DNA from: Algoriphagus sp. A40
GTDB taxonomy: Bacteria > Bacteroidota > Bacteroidia > Cytophagales > Cyclobacteriaceae
NCBI RefSeq assembly: GCF_002002735.1
Contig: NZ_MUNY01000036.1
Span: 97,430-161,429 of the forward strand
Direction of reading: 5' to 3'
DNA length: 64,000 bases
Shown here: positions 44,243 through 54,390 of the stretch, in pieces
How the letters are laid out: each line of letters opens with the position of its first letter
How positions within the stretch are numbered: the first letter of the stretch is position 1
Notes under the pieces: generated by a model
Told to the model about the DNA's origin: nothing
The model's input: the letters and a program-made list of their open reading frames with translations, nothing else
The model's database searches: none
Program-made: the position numbers and the translations under genes

Positions 44243-45478
44243 TTGAAGAATCAGTTCAATAAGTGGGAATATTTTAAGCTTGTATTGGTCCTGGGTGCCT
44301 TATGTACGATCAGCCCTTTTTCCATTGACATGTACCTGCCGGGCTTTCCTGAGATGGCCCGGGATCTTAATACTTCCATTTCCAATATTCAGCTTTCGCT
44401 GACCGGCTATTTGGTCGGTATAGCGATCGGACAGTTGTTTTATGGTCCACTTTTGGATAAATATGGCAGAAGAAAGCCGCTGTATGTCGGCTTAGGTATC
44501 TATGTCCTGGCATCAGTGGGTTGTGCACTTTCCCAGTCTGTCGAAAACCTGATCTTAATGCGTTTTTTGCAGGCAATCGGAGGCTGTGCAGGGATGGTTT
44601 CGGCCCAGGCGATGGTCAGGGATATTTTCCCCGTAGGAAAAACCGCCCAGGTTCTTTCGCTTTTGACCTTAGTGATTGCGGTTTCGCCCATGATAGCTCC
44701 GACCGTCGGAGGTTATGTGACGGCCTTTTACAACTGGCACTGGGTTTTTATCATCCTCGCAATCTTGACGGTATTGATTTGGATTGGAGCTGTGCTGGTC
44801 CTTCCAAAGGGTGCCGAACCCGATCACGAAGTTTCTCTGAAGCCGACCAAAGTCTGGAAAAACTACGGTCTGGTACTCCAAAACCGTCAGTTTTTGGTTT
44901 ACATGCTGGTAGGTGGATTGGCTGGAGCGGCACCTTTTGCATACATCGCCAGTTCTGCGGATGTCTTCATGAATATCTATCAGGTAAGCGAGCAAACCTA
45001 TGGATGGATTTTCGGGATTTTGGCTTTTGCCATGATCGGATCTACCCAGCTCAACCATATTCTGTTGAGAAAATACAAGAGCCAGCAAATCATCCATTTC
45101 TCCCTGCATTATCAGGTTTTTACCGGATTGCTGTTGATCATCGGCATCTATGCCCAAATCCTGAATGTCTATACCCTTGTCGGCCTGATGTTTCTTTTTC
45201 TGACTGCCCATGGGCTCAACAGCCCCAATACTGCTGCGCTCTCTTTGGCTCCATTTTCCAGAAATGCAGGTAGTGCATCAGCGCTTTTGGGAAGTATGCG
45301 AATGGCAATGGGTGGAGTGGTTTCTGCAGTTATCAGCCTTTTTCACAACGGGACTGCCATGCCTATGGTTATGGGAATGGCTGCCTGCGCTGCTGCGGGA
45401 TTCATCATCTTAAAAGCCGACCGGCAGATTCCGGGCACAATAAGTAGGACGTGGAATAGTCCTTCACTGGGGAGGTAA
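44243..45478 (+). CDS. Bcr/CflA family MFS drug exporter
   Basis: A 411-residue major facilitator protein with about 12 membrane segments. SPFSIDMYLPGFPEMARDL (about 20-40) is the Bcr/CflA opening, followed by GQLFYGPLLDKYGRRKPLYVG (MFS motif A) and MRFLQAIGGCAGMVSAQAMVRD. It should export chloramphenicol/bicyclomycin-like compounds or other small molecules. The start is TTG at 44243 because the first membrane helix begins at residue 12 and no ATG fits. It stands alone with a long upstream gap. Confidence 0.9.
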   Translation: MKNQFNKWEYFKLVLVLGALCTISPFSIDMYLPGFPEMARDLNTSISNIQLSLTGYLVGIAIGQLFYGPLLDKYGRRKPLYVGLGIYVLASVGCALSQSVENLILMRFLQAIGGCAGMVSAQAMVRDIFPVGKTAQVLSLLTLVIAVSPMIAPTVGGYVTAFYNWHWVFIILAILTVLIWIGAVLVLPKGAEPDHEVSLKPTKVWKNYGLVLQNRQFLVYMLVGGLAGAAPFAYIASSADVFMNIYQVSEQTYGWIFGILAFAMIGSTQLNHILLRKYKSQQIIHFSLHYQVFTGLLLIIGIYAQILNVYTLVGLMFLFLTAHGLNSPNTAALSLAPFSRNAGSASALLGSMRMAMGGVVSAVISLFHNGTAMPMVMGMAACAAAGFIILKADRQIPGTISRTWNSPSLGR

Positions 45479-45628
45479 GCTGAATTCTTTGTCCAGCTGC
45501 TCAAAATCTTAAGGATTGTTCAGTTTTTGGCAAAAGGAAATTGAGATCTCAGGGTCACTATCTTGGTTTTAACGCCCCCAAAGTCCCCTTTTTCTGCTAT
45601 TTTTGCCCCTTCGAAAAAACCCCAAAGT

Positions 45629-48262
45629 ATGTCTATTGCCAGCAAATACGATCCGGCGCAGGCCGAGGCCAAATGGTACGGTTACTGGATGGAGCACAAG
45701 CTTTTCTCCTCCAAAATCGATCACAGCAAGGAACCTTACACCATCGTAATTCCTCCGCCAAACGTGACCGGCGTCCTCCACATGGGTCATATGCTGAACA
45801 ATACGATTCAGGACGTGCTCATCCGCCGTGCGAGAATGCAGGGCAAAAATGCCTGCTGGGTTCCCGGTACAGACCACGCTTCGATTGCTACGGAGACCAA
45901 AGTGGTGAACATGCTCAAGGACATGGGAATCGACAAAAAGTCCATTTCCCGTGAGGAATTTCTGAAGTATGCCTGGGAATGGAAAGAGAAATATGGGGGA
46001 ATCATTCTGGAGCAACTGAAAAAACTCGGCGCTTCCTGCGACTGGGACCGGACGGCTTTTACCATGGATCCGGGACTGAGCGACGCAGTGATCTCCGTGT
46101 TTGTGGATTTGCATAAAAAAGGCAAAATCTACCGCGGCATTCGCATGGTCAACTGGGATCCGAAAGGTCAAACGGCCCTCTCTGATGACGAGGTGATCAT
46201 GAAAGAAATCGCTTCGAAACTCTACTACATCAAATACAAAATCGAAGGAACGGAAGATCAATTCCTGACCATCGCCACCACCCGTCCGGAAACCATCATG
46301 GCGGATGTGGCGATCTGTATCAATCCCAACGATCCTCGTTTCACCCACCTGAAAGGAAAAAAAGCACTTATTCCACTGATCAACCGTGCCATCCCGATCA
46401 TTGAAGACGAGTACGTGGACATGGAATTTGGTACCGGATGCCTCAAAGTGACGCCAGCCCATGACATAAATGACTACGAACTTGGTGTCAAGCACAAGCT
46501 GGAAGTCATCGACATCCTGAATGACAACGGCACGCTGAATGAAAAAGCGCAGATTCTCGTCGGAGAGGATCGATTTGTAGCCAGAAAAATGATCGGGAAA
46601 CGCTTGAAAGAAGCCGATCAACTGGAGAAAATCGAGGACTACAAATCGAACGTTGGTCACTCCGAGCGTACAGACGCAGTCATCGAACCAAAGCTTTCCC
46701 TGCAGTGGTTCCTCAAGATGGACGAAATCACCAAGCCGGCCTTGAGCTCGGTCATGGACGATTTGATCCAACTCTATCCGCCAAAGTTCAAGAACATGTA
46801 TCGCTCTTGGATGGAAAATGTGCGTGACTGGTGCGTATCCCGTCAGCTTTGGTGGGGACACCGGATTCCGGCTTTTTACCTTCCAAACGGAGAATTTGTT
46901 GTTGCCAAGTCTGCCGAGGAGGCCTTGACTCAAGCAAATACTCAGTTCAAAACGAACTACACGCTTGCCGATCTTAAGCAGGACGAAGACGTGTTGGACA
47001 CGTGGTTTAGCTCCTGGCTGTGGCCGATTTCGGTGTTTGACACGGATGTCTTTTCCACAGGTAAGCCAAACGAAGAACTGAAATACTACTATCCGACCAA
47101 TGATTTGGTGACCGCACCGGAAATCCTCTTTTTCTGGGTGGCCCGAATGATCATTGCCGGGTATGAATATTTGGGTGAAAAGCCCTTCAAAAACGTCTAC
47201 CTCACCGGAATCGTACGCGATAAACTGGGCCGGAAAATGTCCAAATCGCTCGGCAACTCTCCGGATCCGCTCGATCTGATCGCCCAATACGGCGCTGATG
47301 GCGTGAGAACCGGCATGCTCTTCTCGTCTCCTGCCGGAAATGATCTACCTTATGACGACAAGCTGGTCGAGCAGGGAAGAAACTTTGCCAACAAGATCTG
47401 GAATGCCTTCCGCCTGGTGAAAGGCTGGGAAATTAACCCGAGTCTGGACGGTACTGCAAATGCGGCAAGCATCGAGTGGTTCGAGAATCGATTTGACCAA
47501 GCGCTGTTCGAGATCAACGAGCACTTCGAGAAGTTCCGCATCTCCGATGCCCTAATGGCAACTTATAAACTGGTGTGGGACGACTTCTGCTCATGGTATC
47601 TGGAGATGATCAAGCCTGCCTATCAGCACCCAATCGATCAGACGACGTACGACAAGACGGTTGAAATTTTTGAGAAAATCCTGAAGATTTTACATCCGTT
47701 TATGCCGTTCATTTCGGAAGAACTTTGGCATCAGATCAAGGAAAGATCCGTACAGGATTCACTGATCTTGGCTTCTTGGCCGGAGGCAAAATCCTTTGAT
47801 CCAAAGATCATTGAAGAAGCCGAACAAGTTTTTGAGGTGGTCTCTCAGTTGAGAAATCTACGCGCATCCAAAGGAATGTCTCCAAAAGAAGCCTTGGACT
47901 TGAGCATCAATGCCAAGAATCCAGAATTGTACAATCGCTTTGAATCAGTATTGACCAAGTTGGCCAACCTGTCTTCTTTGTCATTCGCTGAAAAGGTGGA
48001 CAATGCCATGAGCTTTGTGGTGAAAGCTGACGAGTGCTTTATCCCAATGGGTGACTCGATCAATATCGAGGAGGAAAAAGCAAACATCCAAAAGGAACTT
48101 GAATACACGAGAGGCTTCTTGAATTCTGTAATGAAAAAGCTCAGCAACGAGCGCTTTGTAGCCGGAGCTCCTGCTCAGGTACTCGAAATGGAGCGCAAAA
48201 AGCAGGCAGACGCAGAAGCCAAAATCAAGACGCTGGAGGAAAGTTTGGCGAAGCTGGGATAA
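45629..48262 (+). CDS. valS: Valyl-tRNA synthetase
   Basis: An 877-residue class I synthetase. The HIGH-type motif is HMGH (51-54) and the KMSKS motif is at 536-540. Between them are the CP1 editing domain ([17 protein letters not shown]) and [13 protein letters not shown]. The C terminus ends in the Val-type coiled coil (about 805-877). ATG 45629 starts [20 protein letters not shown]. It is essential for charging tRNA-Val. Two long palindromes and a terminator follow. Confidence 0.96.
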   Translation: MSIASKYDPAQAEAKWYGYWMEHKLFSSKIDHSKEPYTIVIPPPNVTGVLHMGHMLNNTIQDVLIRRARMQGKNACWVPGTDHASIATETKVVNMLKDMGIDKKSISREEFLKYAWEWKEKYGGIILEQLKKLGASCDWDRTAFTMDPGLSDAVISVFVDLHKKGKIYRGIRMVNWDPKGQTALSDDEVIMKEIASKLYYIKYKIEGTEDQFLTIATTRPETIMADVAICINPNDPRFTHLKGKKALIPLINRAIPIIEDEYVDMEFGTGCLKVTPAHDINDYELGVKHKLEVIDILNDNGTLNEKAQILVGEDRFVARKMIGKRLKEADQLEKIEDYKSNVGHSERTDAVIEPKLSLQWFLKMDEITKPALSSVMDDLIQLYPPKFKNMYRSWMENVRDWCVSRQLWWGHRIPAFYLPNGEFVVAKSAEEALTQANTQFKTNYTLADLKQDEDVLDTWFSSWLWPISVFDTDVFSTGKPNEELKYYYPTNDLVTAPEILFFWVARMIIAGYEYLGEKPFKNVYLTGIVRDKLGRKMSKSLGNSPDPLDLIAQYGADGVRTGMLFSSPAGNDLPYDDKLVEQGRNFANKIWNAFRLVKGWEINPSLDGTANAASIEWFENRFDQALFEINEHFEKFRISDALMATYKLVWDDFCSWYLEMIKPAYQHPIDQTTYDKTVEIFEKILKILHPFMPFISEELWHQIKERSVQDSLILASWPEAKSFDPKIIEEAEQVFEVVSQLRNLRASKGMSPKEALDLSINAKNPELYNRFESVLTKLANLSSLSFAEKVDNAMSFVVKADECFIPMGDSINIEEEKANIQKELEYTRGFLNSVMKKLSNERFVAGAPAQVLEMERKKQADAEAKIKTLEESLAKLG

Positions 48263-48291
48263 CCTTTGAGGTCTTGAAGACCTCGAAGGTT
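48261..48291. repeat. Long palindrome with a single-G centre, overlapping the valS stop codon
   Basis: Arms AACCTTTGAGGTCTT (48261-48275) and AAGACCTCGAAGGTT (48277-48291) pair over 15 bp with one G-U pair, leaving a central G (local centre TTGAA). Its first two bases belong to the valS stop codon. Confidence 0.75.
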
Positions 48292-48305
48292 TACGCTGCA
48301 CAAAA

Positions 48306-48336
48306 AATCTAGAGTCGAGAGGCTCTGGATTTTTTA
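48306..48336 (+). terminator. Terminator of valS
   Basis: AATCTAGAG (48306-48314) pairs with CTCTGGATT (48323-48331) with one wobble pair, followed by TTTTATTT. Confidence 0.65.
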
Positions 48337-48341
48337 TTTAT

Positions 48342-48374
48342 AACCCTCCAAGGGTTTGAAACCCTTGGAGGGTT
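48342..48374. repeat. 33-bp perfect palindrome with a single-G centre
   Basis: AACCCTCCAAGGGTTT (48342-48357) and AAACCCTTGGAGGGTT (48359-48374) are exact reverse complements around one G. The centre again reads TTGAA. It lies 9 bp past the stop of the DUF1080 gene on the minus strand and may also help end that transcript. Confidence 0.85.
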
Positions 48375-48382
48375 AATTTTAA

Positions 48383-49186
48383 TCAAAGCTCCCGAATCTT
48401 AATCTCTCGGAACATCACCCCCTGCCCTTCGCTTTGCAGGCCGATATATCCGGACTTCAGCGGAGTACCGTCCACTTTGATGGCAGGATCAAAACGGTTT
48501 GCTACCCCTCCCCCGATTTGGGGCAGACTATAAGTCAGGACAGTATCCCCATTGACCAAATGGTGCACAATGGAGTCTCCATAGACGATCAGTTCGGCTT
48601 TCACCCATTCGTTCCATTTGAAAGTGGGGGAAGTAGAATTGATGCAGTGTCGCGGGTCCACTTTTCCTTCGAAAACCACATCAGTTCCCGGCGAACACAT
48701 ATTTCCGGTCGGTCGGGCCACACCTTCTTTTTCCTCAGCCAACATCTGATACTCCACCGAAATCGGCCAATCTTGCTCTTTCAGAATCGTCTCCGGAGCC
48801 TGGGAATGAAACATAATTCCGGAGTTTCGATAAGTGTAGCTGGCGGCATCTTTCAGCCATTGGTCAGTGAATCTATATTCCCAAACCAAGTGAAAAGATG
48901 AAAATGGCTTTTCGTAAAATAGGTGACCGTATCGATCCTCAAATGCCCCATACTCGTCATAGTTCACCACGATCGCCCCGTCTATTACCTTATAAGTATT
49001 CGCATAGTTGTCACCTACTTCGTGATGATGGATCTTGGGAACCCAGCCTTTCAGGTTCTTTCCGTTGAAAATAACTTTCCATTTGGATTCATCCTTAGGA
49101 TTAGCTGGCTCACCTTTATCTAAAATGATAAATGAAAAAGAAAGAATGGCCAAAATGGAAATTGAAAATTTTACAAAAATATTCAT
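48383..49186 (-). CDS. DUF1080 (3-keto-disaccharide hydrolase-like) secreted protein
   Basis: A 267-residue protein: signal-anchor MNIFVKFSISILAILSFSFIIL, then the concanavalin-like DUF1080 fold with WKVIFNGKNLKGWVPKIHHH, FHLVWEYRFTDQW, YRNSGIMFHSQAP and GYIGLQSEGQGVMFREIKI, which is the family signature order. Members hydrolyse or bind 3-ketosugars and occur next to GMC or isomerase genes, as elsewhere in this window. ATG 49186 is used; the nine residues upstream do not fit a signal peptide. It is convergent with valS. Confidence 0.9.
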   Translation of the reverse strand: MNIFVKFSISILAILSFSFIILDKGEPANPKDESKWKVIFNGKNLKGWVPKIHHHEVGDNYANTYKVIDGAIVVNYDEYGAFEDRYGHLFYEKPFSSFHLVWEYRFTDQWLKDAASYTYRNSGIMFHSQAPETILKEQDWPISVEYQMLAEEKEGVARPTGNMCSPGTDVVFEGKVDPRHCINSTSPTFKWNEWVKAELIVYGDSIVHHLVNGDTVLTYSLPQIGGGVANRFDPAIKVDGTPLKSGYIGLQSEGQGVMFREIKIREL

Positions 49187-49215
49187 GGTTAAAGAGTTTT
49201 TTGAATACAACAAAT

Positions 49216-50088
49216 TCAGGATTTTCTAACAAAATCAAAGGCTCCCTTTTTAATTTTTACCTCAATTAAAGCTGGGTTTCCTCTCAGCTCCCCATCAATC
49301 TGAAAGTTAGCGTGATCCAAATTATAAATCTTGCATAATTTGACTGACCAAGTTCTTACCGCTGGTTTTTCTTGGTTTTCGCCAGTAATCAATCCTTTGG
49401 TAATTGAAATGAAGTCCCCGGGTGATTTCATCTCCACTGCAATTATTTCAAATTTACCATCGTCAATACTTCCTTCAGTATTTATGATAGCCCCAGTCCC
49501 ATATTCTTCACCATTTGCGATGACCAGCATTTTAGCTTCCAATTCAATGGTTTCTTCTGGCATTTCAAGCCGGTAACGACTGGAAACTGTAGAAAAAGCT
49601 TCAGAAATTGAGCTTTTAATATAACCCAACATTCCTCTGGAATCCCCCTGTTCAAACTTATGGATCATACTGGCATTGAATCCAAAATCCGCCAGATGAA
49701 GACAGAGTTCATCTCCGATGAGGACAGCATCCATCGGAAAGGTGTCCAACTTTCGCAAAGCTTCTAAACCATCCTCCATATTTCCGATTCCCAGGCATTT
49801 AGCCAGTCCGTTTGCTGATCCGAGAGGAAGAATGGCTAAAAGAATTCTGGAGGGTAAACATGAAGTGGTCAATTTAACTGTGCCATCTCCGCCTGCAATA
49901 ATCACTAAGTTAGGTTTGATTTGGGTTAAAAAATCTTTAAGTCTATCCGTAACATCCTCTCCCAAAATCTCAAAATCATAAATCTCAAAACCCTCTAAAT
50001 GTAAATGTACTCGCTCCAGCACTTCCTCTTTAGATAAATAATTATCTCCAGAAGTGGGGTTATAGACCAAAACTGCTTTATTAATCAT
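49216..50088 (-). CDS. Diacylglycerol kinase-like lipid kinase (YegS/BmrU family)
   Basis: A 290-residue protein with the DAGK catalytic domain: AVLVYNPTSG (5-14) and IIAGGDGTVK (63-72), where GGDGT binds ATP, then ILPLGSANGLAKCLGI. It phosphorylates a lipid such as diacylglycerol or sphingosine-type base. Its stop lies 30 bp before the DUF1080 start and its start is 5 bp downstream of the App1 gene, so the latter two form a transcript. The kinase and phosphatase pair suggests turnover of phosphatidate or a related lipid. Confidence 0.88.
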   Translation of the reverse strand: MINKAVLVYNPTSGDNYLSKEEVLERVHLHLEGFEIYDFEILGEDVTDRLKDFLTQIKPNLVIIAGGDGTVKLTTSCLPSRILLAILPLGSANGLAKCLGIGNMEDGLEALRKLDTFPMDAVLIGDELCLHLADFGFNASMIHKFEQGDSRGMLGYIKSSISEAFSTVSSRYRLEMPEETIELEAKMLVIANGEEYGTGAIINTEGSIDDGKFEIIAVEMKSPGDFISITKGLITGENQEKPAVRTWSVKLCKIYNLDHANFQIDGELRGNPALIEVKIKKGAFDFVRKS

Positions 50089-50092
50089 AAAA

Positions 50093-51070
50093 TTATAATT
50101 GGGTAATTTGAGCTAAAACTTCCATAGCTTCCTCTGTATTTTTTACAAAATGGAAATTTGGGATTTTCTTCAAGCGATCCCTCCGATCCGTCTCCTCATG
50201 CGAGGGATTAACAATCCGAATAAAAATTGTCTTTATCCTCCCCGGAAACTCTTGCACAATCTCCTCGTAAATCTCCGGATCATGCTGCCCACTATCTCCA
50301 ATCAAATGGAACGCCATGCTTGGAAACATTTCCAAAAGCATGCGTATTTTCTCCATTTTGTGATCGTGACTTCCTCCCCCGGACTTCCAGATATTTTTGA
50401 GGTTGATATGGTTATCCTTCAGCAATATGGGGCCAATGGGAATATTCCGATAGGCCAAAAAATCTTTTATCAAATCATGTAGGGACCAGTCACTGCTCGA
50501 AACATAAAAAATGGGGTAAGCTCCATTTTTAGTAAGCTTTTTATAAAATTCTGAAACTCCCGGAAGCGGTCTTCGCGTGTAGGCATTTTTGGAAATGGAT
50601 AACCAGAATTTCTTTCCAATTTTCGTCGCATGGGATATCAGTACTGTGTCATCTATATCAGAAATGACTCCGATCGGTGAGTGGATCCTATCTATTTTGA
50701 GTTCCTGGTTTTTAATTTCCAACTCCTTACTTTCTCCAAAAATTCTGAAATAAACGTTTTCAATCTCTGGATTTTGGTCCCCAAATAATTTTTCAAAAAC
50801 CCCATCTTGATTACTTTCCACCACAAACTCTACTAAGCCAATTGAAATTTTGACCTTAACATTTGAAATCCCAACGACTGAATATCGTCTGATGGTAGCA
50901 AGAATATTTTTAGCCCAATTATTTTTCGCCAAAGGACGACTTTGCTTGTAAGCGGAAATTACTCGTCCTTTTACAAAGATTTGATTCCCGTTTCCAAATG
51001 CTAAAAATGGCTCAACTTCAATCGAATCCAGCTTTCCTATCCACTTTGAAACGATTTTGGTTATTGCCAT
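50093..51070 (-). CDS. App1 family phosphatidate phosphatase (DUF2183)
   Basis: A 325-residue protein. The C-terminal HAD-type domain has the DIDDT motif at 138-142 (GVISDIDDTVLISHATKIG), YVSSSDWSLHDLIKDFL and FHLIGDSGQHDPEIYEEI. App1-family enzymes dephosphorylate phosphatidate to diacylglycerol. The stop is 5 bp before the lipid kinase start, so the pair acts in opposite directions on the same lipid pool. The N-terminal 130 residues are a beta-rich domain. Confidence 0.85.
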   Translation of the reverse strand: MAITKIVSKWIGKLDSIEVEPFLAFGNGNQIFVKGRVISAYKQSRPLAKNNWAKNILATIRRYSVVGISNVKVKISIGLVEFVVESNQDGVFEKLFGDQNPEIENVYFRIFGESKELEIKNQELKIDRIHSPIGVISDIDDTVLISHATKIGKKFWLSISKNAYTRRPLPGVSEFYKKLTKNGAYPIFYVSSSDWSLHDLIKDFLAYRNIPIGPILLKDNHINLKNIWKSGGGSHDHKMEKIRMLLEMFPSMAFHLIGDSGQHDPEIYEEIVQEFPGRIKTIFIRIVNPSHEETDRRDRLKKIPNFHFVKNTEEAMEVLAQITQL

Positions 51071-51142
51071 AAAAAGAGTGGATTGTTTAGTTAGATAATT
51101 AAGCCTGAGGTATTGCCTCTTAACCTTGGATTTGCAACAGAT

Positions 51143-52195
51143 TTAATGACTCCAATCATACCCATCGATTTGCTCCAGACAAGCTTTAAGTAAAGCAATG
51201 GAGTCGGCAATGTCTTTTTTGTGCGCCATCTCAATGACTTGATGCAAATGTCTTGTTGGAATGGAAATCGCTCCGGCAATTGCTCCTTGCTTACCCATTC
51301 GCTGCACTCCGGCGGTGTCTGTACCGCCTGCAGTCAGGATTTCAGGTTGCCAGGAAATGGCTTCTTTGGTAGCCGTCTGTTTCATAAATTCCACCATCCG
51401 GTAGTCACAAATCGTGGAAGCATCCATGATCTTTATCGCAGTGCCCTTGCCGAGTTCGGTTACTTTTTCGTAAGGCAATGCTCCCGGCACGTCGAATGCA
51501 ATGGTCGTGTCGAGCGCTATTCCAAAGTCCGGATTGATGCTGTGGGCAGCGACATTGGCGCCCCGGATTCCCACTTCCTCCTGCACGGTAAACGTCGCAT
51601 AGACGTCATAAGCAGGATTTTCAAGTTGCTTCAGTGTTTCGATCAAAATGAAAACTGCAACTCTGTTATCGATCGATTTGCAATTGACACAGTCCCCCAT
51701 TTCGATCAACTCCCGGTCACGGGTCACGGGATCACCGATCGAAATATACTTTTCAACTTCTTCCTTTGACATGCCCAAGTCAATAAAAAAATCAGTCGTT
51801 TTTGGAAGTTTGGCTCGTTCCTCAACAGACATCACATGAATTGGTTTGCTACCCATTACCCCGACCAAGTCTTTTTTCCCATGGACAATCACCCGCTGTG
51901 CAGTAAGAGTTTTGGGGTCAAATCCCCCAAGGGTATGAAACCTCACAAAACCCTGCTCATCGATATGGGTGACGATAAAGCCGATTTCATCCAGATGGGC
52001 TGCGACCATGACCCGCTTTCCATCGGGATTTCTTTTTCCTTTTTTGATCGCAATGACACTCCCCAAATTGTCAGTCTTCACCTCATCTGCCAATGGAGTA
52101 ACCAGCTCAACGACCAGATTTCTAACTCTTTTTTCAAAACCCGGAGCTCCGGCGATTTCACAAATTTGCTTTAGTAAGGGTACGTTTATGTCCAT
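51143..52195 (-). CDS. M42 family metallopeptidase
   Basis: A 350-residue protein of the M42 glutamyl aminopeptidase/endoglucanase family. Metal ligands are seen in VMVAAHLDEIGFIVTH (His, Asp), FTVQEEVGIRGANVAAH (general base Glu and ligand Glu), FGIALDTTIAFD and IPTRHLHQVIEMAH. ATG 52195 starts MDINVPLLKQICEIAGAPGFE. The large dodecameric enzymes of this family trim peptides in the cytoplasm; no signal peptide is present. It lies 72 bp upstream of the App1 gene on the same strand. Confidence 0.93.
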   Translation of the reverse strand: MDINVPLLKQICEIAGAPGFEKRVRNLVVELVTPLADEVKTDNLGSVIAIKKGKRNPDGKRVMVAAHLDEIGFIVTHIDEQGFVRFHTLGGFDPKTLTAQRVIVHGKKDLVGVMGSKPIHVMSVEERAKLPKTTDFFIDLGMSKEEVEKYISIGDPVTRDRELIEMGDCVNCKSIDNRVAVFILIETLKQLENPAYDVYATFTVQEEVGIRGANVAAHSINPDFGIALDTTIAFDVPGALPYEKVTELGKGTAIKIMDASTICDYRMVEFMKQTATKEAISWQPEILTAGGTDTAGVQRMGKQGAIAGAISIPTRHLHQVIEMAHKKDIADSIALLKACLEQIDGYDWSH

Positions 52196-52506
52196 TTTTC
52201 CAAGAATTCTATTTCTCCCCAAATTAAAACTTTTGGCAGCAATGCCACTTCCAGAAATGTAAAAAGGCGCAAAGATTGCTCTCTGCGCCTTGATTTGATT
52301 TTTGGAAAGGACCTCTGTGTTCAGATCACCTTTTCCAAAAGGAAAATTTCATTTAATGGATTCCGTTTTTTTGCCACAAATCAAAGAAAATTAGGATTGA
52401 AGTTCAAAATCACGAGCTGTGGACTGTTGACTGTGGTCTGTGGTCGATTATCCGCTGCACAATCATCAATTTTTGATCTACTAGCAAAGTAGCGGATAAT
52501 CATATT

Positions 52507-54390
52507 TTAGTAGGCTCTTACCGTTTTGCCTTCCATGTAATTTACAAAGGCCTTGTTGACTACTCTTGTTCCTCCTGAAGTAGGATAATCACCGGTAAAA
52601 TACCAATCTCCCGTGTGATTTGGGATGCACTTGTGCAAGTTGTCAACTGTCTGAAAGATCACCTGAACTTCCGCATTTATTTCAGGCGAGGTGACGATTT
52701 CAGCCACCTTAGCGGAAACTTCCTCATCTGTAAATTTGCTATAAACTTCCTTGACGAAGTTTTCAAAATCATGTGGGTGTTGCACACATTGATCATAAAC
52801 TTTGTCAAGGATATTTTCCAGTTTTCTTTCTTTCAGCAAAGCGATTGCTGCCCGGAAGGCAATAAATTCCTTCATTCTTGACATGTCAATCCCATAACAA
52901 TCCGGATATCGGATCTGAGGCGCTGAGGATACGATCACGATTTTCTTTGGTCTCAATTTATCCAAGGTGGTCAGGATGCTTTTCTCCAAAGTGGTACCTC
53001 TCACGATACTGTCATCAATCACCACCAACGTGTCAACTCCAGGGCGGATGACTTCATAGGTTGTATCATAGACACTTGCCACCATAGAGTCTCGCTCATC
53101 ATCGCTGGTAATGAAAGTCCTGAGCTTGACGTCTTTGCTGACAAGCTTTTCGACTCTAGGCCGAAAACTCAACAAGTCAACCAGGTCACCAACGTGAGGT
53201 TTTCCTTCGAGGAAAACTTCTTTTCGCTTAGCCACCAGGTAATCCTCCAATCCCTCAATCATTCCCAGAAAGGCAGTTTCTGCTGTATTTGGAATATAGG
53301 AGAAAACCGTGTTTTTCAGGTCAAAGTCAATGGCCTTCAAAATCTGCGGAATCAGAGCTTTGCCCAGATTTTTTCTTTCCTGATAAATCCCAGGATCAGT
53401 GCCTCTTGAAAAATAAATCCGCTCGAAAGAACAGGATTTTTTCTCTCTGGCCGGAAGAATCTCAGACTCAGAATAAGAGCCGTCTTTGTTGACAACTAAG
53501 GCATGTCCAGGCTTGATTTCCTTGATGGCATTGAAATCGATGTTGAAAGCGGATTTTATTGCCGGTTTTTCGGAAGCTACCACGATCACTTCATCATCTG
53601 CGTAATAGAAGGCTGGCCGTATTCCTGAAGGATCTCTTACCACAAAGGCAGAACCGTTGCCGATCATACCCGCCATGGCATATCCGCCGTCAAAATCCCT
53701 GCATGATCTGCGAAGAATCCTGGCTACATCCAGCTCATTTTCGATGACATGGGTGATCTGCTCGTTGGAATATTGGTGTTTGTATTTGTCGAAAATCCGC
53801 TGATTCTCTTCATCCAAAAAGTGTCCGATTTTTTCCATCACGGTGACGGTATCGGTTTTTTCCTTAGGGTGCTGTCCTAGTTGGACAAGCTTGCTAAAAA
53901 GTTCCTCGTTGTTTGTCATGTTGAAGTTGCCGGCCATGACCAGGTTTCGGCTTCTCCAGTTATTCTGTTTGAGAAAAGGGTGGCAAGTTTCGATGCTGTT
54001 TTCTCCGTGGGTACCGTACCTCAGGTGACCGAGCCAAACTTCCCCTGTAAAGGCGATGTTCTTTTTGAGCCAATCGGCATCTGTAAGCGCATCATGACCT
54101 CCAAGTTTCTTTGCCTTCTTGTACTTCTTGTTGATTTTGTCAAAGATGTCATTGACGGCAGAAGGCTCAATAGACCTGTATCGACTGATGTACCGGGTTC
54201 CCGGCATGGTATTGATTTTGATATTTGCGACCCCGGCACCGTCTTGGCCCCGGTTTAGCTGCTTTTGCATCAGAACATAGAGCCTGTTGGCTGCAAATGA
54301 AGCTGTTCCGTATTTGTCGATGTAATATTGAGAGGATTTTCGTAGCCGAATCATGGCTATTCCGCACTCATGTTTTATAGCATCACTCAT
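52507..54390 (-). CDS. purF: PurF-type amidophosphoribosyltransferase-like protein
   Basis: A 627-residue protein with an N-terminal class II glutamine amidotransferase domain and a C-terminal PRTase domain. The leader MSDAIKHE precedes C9 (CGIAMIRL), the expected nucleophile after processing. Other features are LNRGQDGAGVA, GHLRYGTHG, RDPSGIRPAFYY, and the PRPP loop VVIDDSIVRGTT. It is about 130 residues longer than E. coli PurF, with insertions in the glutaminase half (KKYKKAKKLGGHDALTDADW). It may be the main purine-pathway enzyme or a paralogue; the remaining pur genes are not here. Confidence 0.8.
   Translation of the reverse strand: MSDAIKHECGIAMIRLRKSSQYYIDKYGTASFAANRLYVLMQKQLNRGQDGAGVANIKINTMPGTRYISRYRSIEPSAVNDIFDKINKKYKKAKKLGGHDALTDADWLKKNIAFTGEVWLGHLRYGTHGENSIETCHPFLKQNNWRSRNLVMAGNFNMTNNEELFSKLVQLGQHPKEKTDTVTVMEKIGHFLDEENQRIFDKYKHQYSNEQITHVIENELDVARILRRSCRDFDGGYAMAGMIGNGSAFVVRDPSGIRPAFYYADDEVIVVASEKPAIKSAFNIDFNAIKEIKPGHALVVNKDGSYSESEILPAREKKSCSFERIYFSRGTDPGIYQERKNLGKALIPQILKAIDFDLKNTVFSYIPNTAETAFLGMIEGLEDYLVAKRKEVFLEGKPHVGDLVDLLSFRPRVEKLVSKDVKLRTFITSDDERDSMVASVYDTTYEVIRPGVDTLVVIDDSIVRGTTLEKSILTTLDKLRPKKIVIVSSAPQIRYPDCYGIDMSRMKEFIAFRAAIALLKERKLENILDKVYDQCVQHPHDFENFVKEVYSKFTDEEVSAKVAEIVTSPEINAEVQVIFQTVDNLHKCIPNHTGDWYFTGDYPTSGGTRVVNKAFVNYMEGKTVRAY

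Noticed and set aside
45569..47287. A 572-codon minus-strand open frame inside valS
   Set aside because: It is antisense to a certain housekeeping gene. The translation is rich in His, Phe and Arg and has no family motif; it is a by-product of codon use in valS.
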